Notes under the pieces: generated by a model
Seen by the model: only the letters and a program-made list of their open reading frames with translations
The model's database searches: none
Told to the model about the DNA's origin: nothing
Shown: positions 36,789-45,598 of the stretch, piece after piece
Position numbering within the stretch: the stretch's first letter is position 1
Layout of the letters: the number at the start of each line of letters is the position of its first letter
Made by a program: the position numbers and the translations under genes
NCBI GenBank assembly: GCA_002307295.1
Contig: DBTY01000020.1
Span: 1-64,000 of the forward strand
Length of the DNA: 64,000 nucleotides
Direction: 5' to 3'
From: Ignavibacteriales bacterium UBA1304
GTDB lineage: Bacteria; Bacteroidota; Ignavibacteria; Ignavibacteriales; Ignavibacteriaceae

Positions 36789-38807
36789 TTATTTTAACTG
36801 TTTTTGCAGTTTGTCAATTTCGTCGCGTAATGAAGCGGCGCGTTCAAATTCAAGGTCTTTGGCTGCGTTGAACATTTCTTCTTTCATTTGCTCAACTAAG
36901 TCTTTTCGCTGGTCGTCGGTCATATATTTTATTATAGGTTCGGCAACTTTAGTAAATGAATATGAGTCTTTGTCGTTGGTCTTCTTTCTGATATCAGCAA
37001 TTAAAGTAGAAGACATAATATCTTCCATGCTCTTATAAATTGTTTTTGGCGAAATTCCTTTTTCTTTATTGTACGCTATTTGAAGTTTTCTTCTTCTTTC
37101 AGTTTCAGAAATCATTTTCTGCATTGAGTTGGTCATTTTGTCGGCGTATAAAATAACTTTGCCGTCAGCATTTCTTGCAGTACGTCCGGCAGTTTGTATC
37201 AGCGATCTTTCGCTTCTTAAAAATCCTTCTTTATCGGCGTCAATAATGGCTACTAACGAAACTTCAGGCAAATCAAGTCCTTCTCTTAAAAGGTTAACGC
37301 CAACAAGCACGTCAAATTCGCCTAATCGTAAATCGCGCAATATTTCAACTCTTTCAAGCGAATCAATAGAACTGTGAATATACCGGACTCTGATTCCAAT
37401 TTTATCAAGATAATCGGATAGATCTTCCGCCATTTTTTTTGTGAGCGTAGTAACGAGCACCCGTTCGCTTTTAGCCGCTTTAATCCTTATCTCATTGATT
37501 AGGTCGTCTATCTGTCCTTTTATCGGTCTAACCTCAACTACGGGGTCTAAAAGGCCGGTAGGGCGTATAACCTGTTCTACAAATATGCCTTCGCTCTTTT
37601 CCAGCTCGTAATCGGAAGGAGTCGCGCTTACAAAAATAACCTGATTAAGCTGCGCTTCAAATTCTTCAAATTTCATTGGCCTGTTATCAAGAGCTGAAGG
37701 TAATCTGAAACCATACTCGACAAGAACATTTTTTCTTGAGCGGTCGCCGTTATACATTCCGCGAACCTGGGGAATAGTTACATGCGATTCGTCGACTATA
37801 AGTAGGAAATCTTTAGGGAAATAATCAAAAAGAGTAAACGGTCGCGAACCTTCGTCGCGCGCGTCCATATGGCGCGAATAATTTTCTATCCCTGAACAAT
37901 AACCAATTTCTTTCATCATTTCGATATCAAATTTGGTGCGCTGTTCAATTCTTTGCGCTTCTAAATATTTTTCCTGGGACTGAAAATATTTTAATCGTTC
38001 GCTTAATTCGCTTTCAATCTGAACGATTGCTTTTTGAGTCTGGTCTCTGTTAGAAACAAAATACTTTGCCGGATAGATTGGGACCGAATCTACTTCTCTG
38101 ATAGTTTCTCCGGTAATAGAATCAATGATAGAAAGCTTTTCAACTTCATCGTCAAAAAATTCTATTCTTATGGCCTCTTCATATTGGTAAGCGGGAATAA
38201 TCTCAACAACGTCGCCCCGCGCCCTGAAAGTTCCTCTGGTAAACTCAACGTCATTTCTTACGTAATGAATATTGATGAGGTTGCGGAGAAGCTGCTTGCG
38301 TTCAATCATTTGATTTTTTTCAAGAAAGATAATCTGATTAGCGTATTCCTGAGGGGCTCCAATACCGTATATACAGCTTACGCTGGCAATAACAATAACG
38401 TCGCTGCGTCCCTCTATAAGCGCTGTAGTAGCTTTAAGCCGCAGACGGTCAATTTCTTCATTTACGGCAAAATCTTTTTCAATAAAAGTATCGCTCGAAG
38501 CCATATAGGCTTCGGGCTGGTAATAATCGTAGTAGCTTATAAAAAACTCAACAGCATTGTTAGGAAAAAAAGCTTTGAACTCCGAATACAGCTGTGCGGC
38601 AAGAGTTTTATTGTGGGAAAGTATAAGCGTAGGTCTGTTGACCTGAGCAATAACATTCGAGATTGTAAATGTTTTACCGCTGCCGGTAACGCCAAGCAGA
38701 GTCTGGAACTTAGTCCCGTCATTTAACCCTTTAACCAGGTCTTCAATTGCTTTAGGCTGATCTCCGTCTGGTTTGTAAGAGGAAACTAATTCAAAGTTTT
38801 TTTTCAT
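36789..38807 (-). CDS. uvrB: Excinuclease ABC subunit B
   Basis: UvrB is the damage-verifying helicase-like core of nucleotide excision repair. Walker A is GVTGSGKT (residues 39-46). A DESH Walker B follows near 340, the beta-hairpin region YYDYYQPEAY is near 90-105, and a UVR motif (FNAAKDLEFERAASLRDEIDKLQKQL) ends the protein for binding UvrC. ATG at 38807 is chosen; the frame extends to an upstream TTG but that would overlap exbD. The length of 672 aa is standard. It lies 10 bases after exbD, so it is read in one operon with exbB and exbD. Confidence 0.97.
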   Translation of the reverse strand: MKKNFELVSSYKPDGDQPKAIEDLVKGLNDGTKFQTLLGVTGSGKTFTISNVIAQVNRPTLILSHNKTLAAQLYSEFKAFFPNNAVEFFISYYDYYQPEAYMASSDTFIEKDFAVNEEIDRLRLKATTALIEGRSDVIVIASVSCIYGIGAPQEYANQIIFLEKNQMIERKQLLRNLINIHYVRNDVEFTRGTFRARGDVVEIIPAYQYEEAIRIEFFDDEVEKLSIIDSITGETIREVDSVPIYPAKYFVSNRDQTQKAIVQIESELSERLKYFQSQEKYLEAQRIEQRTKFDIEMMKEIGYCSGIENYSRHMDARDEGSRPFTLFDYFPKDFLLIVDESHVTIPQVRGMYNGDRSRKNVLVEYGFRLPSALDNRPMKFEEFEAQLNQVIFVSATPSDYELEKSEGIFVEQVIRPTGLLDPVVEVRPIKGQIDDLINEIRIKAAKSERVLVTTLTKKMAEDLSDYLDKIGIRVRYIHSSIDSLERVEILRDLRLGEFDVLVGVNLLREGLDLPEVSLVAIIDADKEGFLRSERSLIQTAGRTARNADGKVILYADKMTNSMQKMISETERRRKLQIAYNKEKGISPKTIYKSMEDIMSSTLIADIRKKTNDKDSYSFTKVAEPIIKYMTDDQRKDLVEQMKEEMFNAAKDLEFERAASLRDEIDKLQKQLK

Positions 38808-38817
38808 ACGAACTAAT

Positions 38818-39225
38818 TTACTTTTCTTTGCTCTCTGTAGCAAGCATCAATTTTTCGGCTCCGGCGCTCTTAGCTGTTTTCATAACTTCAACAACCTGAT
38901 TAAGAACAACCTGTTTATCCGAATAAAGAAGCACAACTTTGTCCTTATTGCCTGCAAGTTTCATCTTAAGAGCAATTTCGAGGCTGTTAAGATTCATTGG
39001 CTGATCGTCTAAATAAAACGAACCGTCCGATTTTATATAAATAGATGTTGTTTTCTGCGTAGTAATCGGTTCGGCTTTAGCTGTAGGCAGCGAAACTTTA
39101 ATAGATGAATAATTAAGCATAGGAGCAGTTATCATAAAGATTACCAAAAGCACAATCATTACGTCCGTAAGAGGAGTAATGTTGATTTCCGAGAAAATCT
39201 TATCTTCGGTTTTATATCTTCTCAT
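38818..39225 (-). CDS. exbD: Biopolymer transport protein ExbD/TolR
   Basis: A single N-terminal membrane helix (residues ~18-38) contains the conserved proton-carrying Asp in INITPLTDVMIVLLVIFM. It is followed by a periplasmic alpha/beta domain. At 135 aa it is a typical ExbD/TolR. It works with ExbB to power TonB (candidates at 5509 and 52609). It lies between exbB (six-base gap) and uvrB (ten-base gap). Confidence 0.93.
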   Translation of the reverse strand: MRRYKTEDKIFSEINITPLTDVMIVLLVIFMITAPMLNYSSIKVSLPTAKAEPITTQKTTSIYIKSDGSFYLDDQPMNLNSLEIALKMKLAGNKDKVVLLYSDKQVVLNQVVEVMKTAKSAGAEKLMLATESKEK

Positions 39226-39231
39226 TGCTCG

Positions 39232-39879
39232 TTAACCTTTGTGTATCTGATTTATTAAATCGCTTGTAACGGCGTCCATATGAACCAACGCTTTTTTTAA
39301 TCTACGCATAAAATAATTGTTAAACATAACTGCAGGGACGGCAACAAGAAGACCGGCTGCTGTGTTAATAAGAGCTTCAGAAATACCATCTGCAACTTTT
39401 GCGGCCGCCATGCTATCTGCTCCGCTCAAACCGTGGAAAGCTTTAATAATACCGACTACAGTTCCAAATAGTCCAATAAACGGGGCAATAGAACCGATTG
39501 TAGCAAGTATTCCAAGCCGTTCTTCAAGCGCTAAGGCTTGCGCGTCAATTTTTTTATCCGCCAGATCGGTAAGTTCAGCTTTAGTCTTTTTTGAACTTTG
39601 AACAAGAGAGATAACAATATCCGTCAGAGGAGAAGAAATTTCTAATCCCATAAATTTAGTTTTATAGAATTTGCAAAAGTTAAAAATGTCGTTAATATTT
39701 CCGCCGAGTAAAAGAGCGTTTAACTCGCTGCTAAATTTACTAATAGTTTTATCTTTAAAAGATTGGAAAACAATGATTTTTTCAATCACTACTTTAAGCG
39801 AAACAATAGAGCAGAGTATCAAAACAATTAATACTGCTCCTCCTTTTATAAAATAATCGGCTAACGTAAGATCTTGCAT
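39232..39879 (-). CDS. exbB: MotA/TolQ/ExbB proton-channel family protein
   Basis: Three membrane helices (about residues 12-32, 115-140 and 160-185) and the family signature LGILATIGSIAPFIGLFGTVVGI identify a proton-channel subunit. In complex with ExbD it turns the proton gradient into TonB or Tol motion. At 215 aa it has normal length. It is the first gene of an exbB-exbD-uvrB run. Confidence 0.93.
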   Translation of the reverse strand: MQDLTLADYFIKGGAVLIVLILCSIVSLKVVIEKIIVFQSFKDKTISKFSSELNALLLGGNINDIFNFCKFYKTKFMGLEISSPLTDIVISLVQSSKKTKAELTDLADKKIDAQALALEERLGILATIGSIAPFIGLFGTVVGIIKAFHGLSGADSMAAAKVADGISEALINTAAGLLVAVPAVMFNNYFMRRLKKALVHMDAVTSDLINQIHKG

Positions 39880-39980
39880 TTTTTTATCACAATTTGTTAT
39901 AAAAATAATTTGTACAGTAAGTATGTAAAATTAGAAGGGAAAACATTAAAACACAAACCAAAAAGGAGGTCTTACTTTAT

Positions 39981-40004
39981 AAAGCGGGCAAAAAAGCCCG
40001 CTTT
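39981..40004 (-). terminator. Terminator-like hairpin after the permease gene
   Basis: AAAGCGGGC and GCCCGCTTT form a 9-bp stem with an all-A loop (plus strand). T-tracts on both sides are weak. It lies 13 bases beyond the stop of the permease gene. Confidence 0.55.
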
Positions 40005-40016
40005 AATAAATAATTT

Positions 40017-41516
40017 TTAAAGATTGTCGGTTTCGGGCTGCTGCCGTAAAACGCTGTGTTTTCTACCATACAAGAAATAAATAATAATTCCTATTAAAAG
40101 CCAGACGATTAGCCTTAGCCAATTTTCTTCCGGAAGCGAAAACATTAAAAGCACGCACAACACAATTCCTGCAATTGGCGTAAAAGGGACAAGCGGAGCG
40201 CGGAAAGGTCTTGCCGCTTCCGGATGCATTTTGCGCATTATAAGAACTGCGCTGCAAACCATAAGAAACGCTAAAAGCGTTCCGATATTTACAAGTTCGG
40301 CTAATATTCTTAACGGTAAAAAGGCGGCTAAAAGGCCCACAAATATGCCGGTGAGGATAGTAGATTTCCAAGGCGTTCTAAATTTATCGTGAATTGCGCC
40401 AAAGAAGCTCTGTGGAATTAGTCCGTCTCTGGCCATAGCCAAAAGCACGCGAGGCTGGCTAAGCATAAGCACAAGTAAAACAGAAGTGATGCCTGTAAGA
40501 GCGCCAAGCGAAATCAAAAACTGAGCCCATGGCAAACCAACTTGTTTAAACGCGTCAGAAACAGGGGCGTCAATATTGATTTTATTATATGGAACCATGC
40601 CCGTCAATACAGCCGCAACAGCTATATAAAGAACGGTGCACAAAACAAGCGAAGTAATAATTCCAATAGGCACGTCCTTCTGGGGATTTTTGGCTTCTTC
40701 GGCATGAGTGGAAATTGAATCGAACCCAATATATGCAAAAAATATAGTAGCGGCTCCTGCAACCATGCCGATAGGCGCGCCTCCGGCTCCGCTTTGACCA
40801 AATATTGTTTTACCGAAAAAAGATATTCCAGCGTAGCCATATGGAGCAAAAGGAATCCAGTTTTTAGGAGTGATATAAAAGGCTCCGACAATAATAACAA
40901 ACAGCACGATAACTAATTTAATAGCCACCATAACAGTATTTATTCCTGCGCTTTCCCGAATTCCTATAACAAGCACAAATGTTACAAAAGCTGCAATTAC
41001 AACGGCAGGAAGATCGAGGAAAGAACCTGTCCAGGTAAGGAGTCCGGTTTCAAAATGAAAGTCGAACGGACTTCGCGCCAATAAAGGGGGAACGTGCAAT
41101 CCAAATATTCCAATAAAATCCTGAAAATAATGCGACCAGCCATGCGCCACTGTAGCAGAGGCTACGGCGTATTCAAGAATTAAATCCCATCCAATTATCC
41201 ACGCAAATAATTCGCCAAGCGTAGCGTAAGCATAAGTGTACGCCGAACCCGCAACCGGAACCATAGCGGCAAACTCAGCATAACAAAGGGCGGCGAAAAT
41301 ACATGCAAGTCCCGCTATAGCAAACGAAAGAATAAGCGCCGGGCCGGCTTTATCGTGAGCGGCAATTCCGGTAAGCACAAAAATACCTGTGCCGATTATG
41401 GCTCCAACTCCTAAGCTTGTTAAAGCAAAAGGGCCTAATACTTTTCTTAATCTATTATCTCCTTGCGCCTCTTCAAGCAATACGTGGAGAGGTTTTTTTC
41501 TGAATAATCCGCTCAT
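40017..41516 (-). CDS. APC-superfamily amino-acid permease (CAT-like)
   Basis: A 499-aa membrane protein with about twelve hydrophobic helices. The unwound first helix carries GVGAIIGTGIFVLTG (residues ~36-50), the substrate-binding motif of APC transporters, and PVAGSAYTYAY follows in helix three as in cationic-amino-acid (CAT/YfnA) permeases. Substrate preference cannot be read from this. It is transcribed alone; the ~400-base stretch upstream holds no gene. Confidence 0.92.
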   Translation of the reverse strand: MSGLFRKKPLHVLLEEAQGDNRLRKVLGPFALTSLGVGAIIGTGIFVLTGIAAHDKAGPALILSFAIAGLACIFAALCYAEFAAMVPVAGSAYTYAYATLGELFAWIIGWDLILEYAVASATVAHGWSHYFQDFIGIFGLHVPPLLARSPFDFHFETGLLTWTGSFLDLPAVVIAAFVTFVLVIGIRESAGINTVMVAIKLVIVLFVIIVGAFYITPKNWIPFAPYGYAGISFFGKTIFGQSGAGGAPIGMVAGAATIFFAYIGFDSISTHAEEAKNPQKDVPIGIITSLVLCTVLYIAVAAVLTGMVPYNKINIDAPVSDAFKQVGLPWAQFLISLGALTGITSVLLVLMLSQPRVLLAMARDGLIPQSFFGAIHDKFRTPWKSTILTGIFVGLLAAFLPLRILAELVNIGTLLAFLMVCSAVLIMRKMHPEAARPFRAPLVPFTPIAGIVLCVLLMFSLPEENWLRLIVWLLIGIIIYFLYGRKHSVLRQQPETDNL

Positions 41517-41915
41517 AATCTAAAATTCCTTTACAATAAGTTGTGATTATTAATTGATCTTCAAACTATTTCTAAAGATAAAAAAAGAAAATAACCTTTC
41601 AAATAGATAATTTTTATAAAAGTCAAAAATATTTAATAAATATCGCCAAAACCATGTTTTGTGAAGTAAATTTAAGGCAAAAATTAACAATAAGTTAACA
41701 TAGCGTGGCAAAAATGGGGGAAGCGCCTAATAATATAAGGTTGCGCTAAATAACTGAGACGCCTGGAATTTAATAAGATTTATTATGGTCGGCATAGGAC
41801 TATTGATAAATAGGATATGCATGGCTTTATTTCAAAAAAGTCCGATATGATAAACTATAATTCTAAATCTTTTAAGTTAATGAATTTCAAGGAGGGGTAA
41901 AGTAAATTATTCGTT
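41517..41915. other. Gene-free stretch upstream of the permease
   Basis: About 400 AT-rich bases with no open frame of note, no tRNA and no repeat shared with the rest of the window. I saw only a weak AGCGC...GCGCT pairing near 41726. It should hold the permease promoter, but I could not fix one. Confidence 0.6.
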
Positions 41916-42455
41916 TTAGTCAGGATTCTTTTTTGTCGGAATTTCTTTTCTCTTTATATCGCTTTTTTGTCGTCCCTTGCCTGTTACAAATACAGCAACT
42001 AATCCAACTATTGTCGTACCGCCTACTATTCCAGCTACGGCGTCATGTCCAGTAAGAGCTAATGTTACAGTTGCTATCAAACATAATATTCCAAGAATAA
42101 ATCCAAAATATTGTCCAAGCTTACTTTGAGCTAATTGTTCAGGGATTACATGACTTTCCAACTTAATTCGATGATTTGATTGTTTTTCGACCATCAATAA
42201 AATTCTATTAGCGCCATCAGGCGTTGCATCGTTATATTGTTTTAGCATCTCGGCGGGAGGATAAGGGGCTTCAAAACTAATTGTTTGACTAATCGTACGC
42301 TTACGAATAGTCCTTAAAATAGCCTTTTCTTTATCGTCATCGGATAGTATAGGATCGGTTATTATTGCCTTAATACTTTTATCGTTTGTATCCTTTTCGC
42401 CTTTCGGTTCATCAGGCTCTTTTTTATAATTCCCTGAAATGATTTTATCGCTCAT
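41916..42455 (-). CDS. DUF2335-family membrane protein
   Basis: The 179-aa protein has the DUF2335 pattern: a Pro-rich FEAPYPPAEMLKQYNDATPDGANRI segment (~residues 58-85), a helix with EKQSNHRIKLE, then two membrane helices (about 115-135 and 140-160) and a basic tail. The function is unknown. It overlaps the upstream 78-aa gene by 11 bases, so the two are translated together. The AT-rich surroundings and lack of functional link to neighbours suggest an accessory unit. Confidence 0.82.
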   Translation of the reverse strand: MSDKIISGNYKKEPDEPKGEKDTNDKSIKAIITDPILSDDDKEKAILRTIRKRTISQTISFEAPYPPAEMLKQYNDATPDGANRILLMVEKQSNHRIKLESHVIPEQLAQSKLGQYFGFILGILCLIATVTLALTGHDAVAGIVGGTTIVGLVAVFVTGKGRQKSDIKRKEIPTKKNPD

Positions 42456-42681
42456 TTTCCGAAGTATACTCTAATTTATCGGGAGAAGTTTTGTTGATAA
42501 CGCTATCAAAATCTTGTCCTATAGTTCCCCAATCAGATTTAAGCGCTTTCCAATCGGCTTCCGCTCCATCATCTGAGTAATTATATATGAAATAATTTCC
42601 GCTGATATTTAAAAGACTTCCCATTCCTGTTATAAAAGAATTTTCAGGGAACAAAAAGTCTGTAACATATTTTTTATTCAT
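42445..42681 (-). CDS. 78-aa protein of unknown function paired with DUF2335 gene
   Basis: I do not recognise this acidic small protein; it shows no membrane helix and no known motif. The coding call rests on the 11-base overlap with the DUF2335 gene, the ATG after an A-rich stretch, and the inverted repeat just upstream. It may be a soluble partner or regulator of the membrane protein (inference). Confidence 0.6.
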   Translation of the reverse strand: MNKKYVTDFLFPENSFITGMGSLLNISGNYFIYNYSDDGAEADWKALKSDWGTIGQDFDSVINKTSPDKLEYTSENER

Positions 42682-42719
42682 TTTTTTTAAGCAATGTTAA
42701 TTTTATATCTAAATATAAT

Positions 42720-42757
42720 ATATTGTTTATTAATATTTCAAGAACAATAAACAATAT
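42720..42757. promoter_or_regulatory. Perfect inverted repeat (operator or hairpin) before the DUF2335 unit
   Basis: ATATTGTTTATT and AATAAACAATAT are exact 12-bp complements with a 14-base spacer, 39 bases before the start of the 78-aa gene. It could be a repressor site or an RNA hairpin in the 5' leader; there is no T-run after it on the minus strand. Confidence 0.55.
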
Positions 42758-42969
42758 TAACTAAATTTCCCTAGACTAAAAAACATACATAATATTATAG
42801 ATTCAAAATAAATTTAATTAATATAGTTGCATATTACAACTCGCTTACCTTTCTGTAAAAATGTATGGCTTTGTTTTTAACAATTATTTAAGCTAAGCGA
42901 TAATTTTTGCTCTACTTGTTAAGTTCAGTTAGGCTCCAGTAAAAGTATCACCGAATCAAAAATATTACT

Positions 42970-42977
42970 TATATTTG
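42970..42977 (+). promoter_or_regulatory. Candidate Bacteroidota-type -7 box for pepT
   Basis: TATATTTG lies 26 bases before the pepT start codon. No TTTG is found 20 bases upstream, so only half of the promoter pattern is present. Confidence 0.4.
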
Positions 42978-43002
42978 TACAAATAAATTTTAAGAGGTTT
43001 TT

Positions 43003-44253
43003 ATGTTCGATACTAAATATGAATTTACCTGCGTTGACAGATTCTTAAAATATGTAAAATACGATACTCAGTCGGACGACGAAGCGGAATCGTTCCCGAG
43101 TACGGAAAAACAAAAAATACTTTCTAAAGATCTTGCTGATGAACTGAAAAAAATAGGTTTGAAGGATGCTGCCGTTGATGAATACGGGTATGTTATGGCT
43201 ACACTTCCTTCAAATACAAATAAAACTGTGCCTGCAATTGGGTTTATTGCTCACGTTGATACTTCTCCTGCAGTTACCGGAAAAAATGTAAATCCAATTA
43301 TACATAAGAATTATCAGGGGGGCGATATTGTTCTGCCTAATGATAAATCTCAGGTTATTACAATTGAAAATAACCCGGATCTGAAAAATATGACAGGATT
43401 TGATATAATTACTACCGACGGAACAACTCTGCTTGGAGCTGATAATAAAGCGGGGGTTTCAGAAATAGTAGACGCGGTAAATTACCTGCTTACTCATCCT
43501 GAAGTTAAACATGGCGATATTAAAATCTGTTTTACTCCTGACGAAGAAGTTGGAAGAGGAACTGAAAAATTTGACGTTAAAAAATTTGGCGCAAAATATG
43601 CATATACAGTTGACGGCTCATCGCGCGGCGAAGTTGAAACTGAAACGTTCAGCGCCGACGCGGTTACTATTAAATTTATTGGTAAAAATATTCATCCCGG
43701 ATACGCAAAAGGGAAAATGGTTAATTCAATTAAAACAGCTTCATATTTTATGGAGTCGCTTCCAAAGGATAAACTCTCGCCTGAAACAACTGACGGAAGA
43801 GACGGCTATGTGCATTGCGTGGCTATAAACGGCAACGAGGAATTGACAGTATTGAAATTTATCATTCGCGATTTTGAAGTTGAAAAATTAAAAGAGTTTG
43901 AAGCTATTCTTAAAGGATTGGCTGAAAAGGCAGTCGCCGCTTTCCCGGGCGCTAAAATGACTTTTGAAGTTATTGAACAGTATAAAAACATGAAATATGT
44001 TTTAGTAGAACATCCTCAGGTTGCAGACTATGCAATTGAGGCGATGAAGAGATTAGATATTGAACCAATACTTTCGCCTATCAGAGGCGGCACGGACGGC
44101 TCAAAGTTATCGTTTATGGGATTACCAACTCCTAATATTTTCGCAGGCGAACACAGCTTCCATTCTCAGTTGGAGTGGGTTGCTATACAAGATATGGAAA
44201 TGGCCGTAAGAGTAATAATTGAAATAGCTAAAATATGGGAAGAGAATAGTTAA
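43003..44253 (+). CDS. pepT: Peptidase T (tripeptide aminopeptidase, M20B)
   Basis: The enzyme removes the N-terminal residue from tripeptides with two zinc ions. Metal and catalytic motifs of M20B are visible: GFIAHVDTSPA (His and Asp), TLLGADNKAG (bridging Asp), CFTPDEEVGRG (catalytic Glu pair) and the late AGEHSFHS His ligand. The 416-aa length is close to E. coli PepT. No signal peptide is present. The U32 gene begins one base after its stop, so the pair is an operon. Confidence 0.95.
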   Translation: MFDTKYEFTCVDRFLKYVKYDTQSDDEAESFPSTEKQKILSKDLADELKKIGLKDAAVDEYGYVMATLPSNTNKTVPAIGFIAHVDTSPAVTGKNVNPIIHKNYQGGDIVLPNDKSQVITIENNPDLKNMTGFDIITTDGTTLLGADNKAGVSEIVDAVNYLLTHPEVKHGDIKICFTPDEEVGRGTEKFDVKKFGAKYAYTVDGSSRGEVETETFSADAVTIKFIGKNIHPGYAKGKMVNSIKTASYFMESLPKDKLSPETTDGRDGYVHCVAINGNEELTVLKFIIRDFEVEKLKEFEAILKGLAEKAVAAFPGAKMTFEVIEQYKNMKYVLVEHPQVADYAIEAMKRLDIEPILSPIRGGTDGSKLSFMGLPTPNIFAGEHSFHSQLEWVAIQDMEMAVRVIIEIAKIWEENS

Positions 44254-44254
44254 T

Positions 44255-45487
44255 ATGACTAAAAGAAATTCCAGGATAGAACTAATGGCTCCCGCTGGAG
44301 ATATGACGATGCTTAACGCAGCTATTAATGCCGGGGCGGACGCAGTTTATTTTGGAGCGGATAAACTTAATATGCGCGCGACTGCAAAAAACTTTACGAT
44401 TGAAAATTTAGCGGTAGTCGCCGCATTATGCAAAGAGAGCGGAGTAAAAACTTACCTTACTCTTAATACAATTGTTTTTGAAGATGAAATTGCCGAAGCG
44501 GAAGAAGTAGTCGCTGCGGCTAAAAAAGCCGGGATTGACCGTATTATCTGCTGGGATTTGGCTGTGGCTGAATTGTGCAATAAATATGAAATTCCTTTTT
44601 GTATTTCAACGCAATCGTCAATTTCAAATTCTCTTTCAGCAAGCATTTATAAAAAGCTGGGCGCAGTCAGAGTTGTTCTGGCAAGAGAATGCAGTCTGGA
44701 AGAGATAAAAAAAATACGCGCAAATACGGATCTGGAAATTGAAGCCTTTGTGCATGGCGCAATGTGCATTGCCGTTAGCGGCCGCTGTTTTATGAGTCAT
44801 CATCTGTTTGGTAAAAGCGCTAACCGGGGCGAGTGCGTGCAGCCTTGCCGCAGGGAATATGAAATATATGACGAGTCTATTGATAAATCTTTATTAATGG
44901 GGGACGAGTATATTCTTTCTCCCAAAGATTTATGCACAATTGAATTTATAGATAAATTAATTGAATCGGGAATTGATTCATTTAAGATTGAAGGACGTAA
45001 GAGGAGTCCTGAATACGTGGCAAAAGTAGTGTCTGTTTACAGACGCGCAATTGATTTATATTTTGAAGGCAAGCTAACTACTGAAATTAAAAAACAGTTT
45101 TTAACCGAGCTTGAAGAAGTTTATAACCGGGGCTTTTCTTCAGGATTTTATTTCGATACGCCAAGCGCTAACGAATATGCCGAAATCTATGGAAGCAAAG
45201 CTACGACAAGAAAAGAATACGTCGGCAAAGTAATTAATTATTTTAAAAAGCCGAAAGTAGCTCATATCTTGTTGGAAACCGGAAAATTTAAACGCGGCGA
45301 TGAACTGCTGATTATTGGCGACTCTACAGGCGTTGTAGAATTAAAAGTTGAAGATATTCTAAAAGACGAAGTTAAAATTGAAGAAGCTGTTAAGGGGGAC
45401 GAAGTGACTATGCTTTGCGAGGGGCTTATTAGGCCTAAGGATAGCGTGTATATTAAAAAGCATATCGTTACTGATAAAACTTTGTAG
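44255..45487 (+). CDS. U32 peptidase-family protein, TrhP/YegQ-like
   Basis: The family signature E-x-F-x-H-G-[AS]-[ML]-C is present as EAFVHGAMCIAVSGRC, followed by the Cys-rich NRGECVQPCRREY that likely binds a cofactor. E. coli relatives (TrhP, RlhA, UbiU/UbiV) act in oxygen-independent hydroxylations; TrhP (YegQ) makes 5-hydroxyuridine in tRNA. At 410 aa with the C-terminal barrel-like extension, it is closest in layout to YegQ/TrhP. It is co-transcribed with pepT. Confidence 0.88.
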   Translation: MTKRNSRIELMAPAGDMTMLNAAINAGADAVYFGADKLNMRATAKNFTIENLAVVAALCKESGVKTYLTLNTIVFEDEIAEAEEVVAAAKKAGIDRIICWDLAVAELCNKYEIPFCISTQSSISNSLSASIYKKLGAVRVVLARECSLEEIKKIRANTDLEIEAFVHGAMCIAVSGRCFMSHHLFGKSANRGECVQPCRREYEIYDESIDKSLLMGDEYILSPKDLCTIEFIDKLIESGIDSFKIEGRKRSPEYVAKVVSVYRRAIDLYFEGKLTTEIKKQFLTELEEVYNRGFSSGFYFDTPSANEYAEIYGSKATTRKEYVGKVINYFKKPKVAHILLETGKFKRGDELLIIGDSTGVVELKVEDILKDEVKIEEAVKGDEVTMLCEGLIRPKDSVYIKKHIVTDKTL

Positions 45488-45494
45488 ACAGTCG

Positions 45495-45532
45495 TCATCC
45501 TTCGGCTTCGCTCAGGATGATGAAATTTTTAT
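45495..45532 (+). terminator. Terminator-like hairpin after pepT-U32
   Basis: TCATCCT and AGGATGA form a 7-bp stem around a 12-base spacer, followed by GAAATTTTTATT. The arms and spacer also resemble a widely dispersed bacterial hairpin repeat containing TTCGGCTTCGCTCAGGATGA. Confidence 0.55.
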
Positions 45533-45551
45533 TGTTCGCATTAAGAAAGAT

Positions 45552-45583
45552 GCGTCATAGAGAAGGAAGTAAAACTATGACGC
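45552..45583 (-). terminator. Hairpin between U32 gene and his operon (possible his terminator)
   Basis: GCGTCATAG and CTATGACGC are perfect 9-bp arms with a 14-base loop, 15 bases past the hisIE stop. On the minus strand it is followed by ATCTTTCTTAA, a weak U-tract. Confidence 0.5.
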
Positions 45584-45598
45584 TCGTATAAGTCCGGT

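Larger units (their letters stand above)
42682..43002. other. Gene-free divergent region between the 78-aa gene and pepT
   Basis: Very AT-rich, with no open frame of note. It holds the inverted repeat at 42720-42757 near its left end and a pepT promoter box at 42970-42977 near its right end; nothing else is recognised between them. Confidence 0.6.

Noticed and set aside
38034..38726. 230-aa plus-strand frame opposite uvrB
   Set aside because: Shadow of the firmly identified uvrB coding strand; no start signal or family resemblance.
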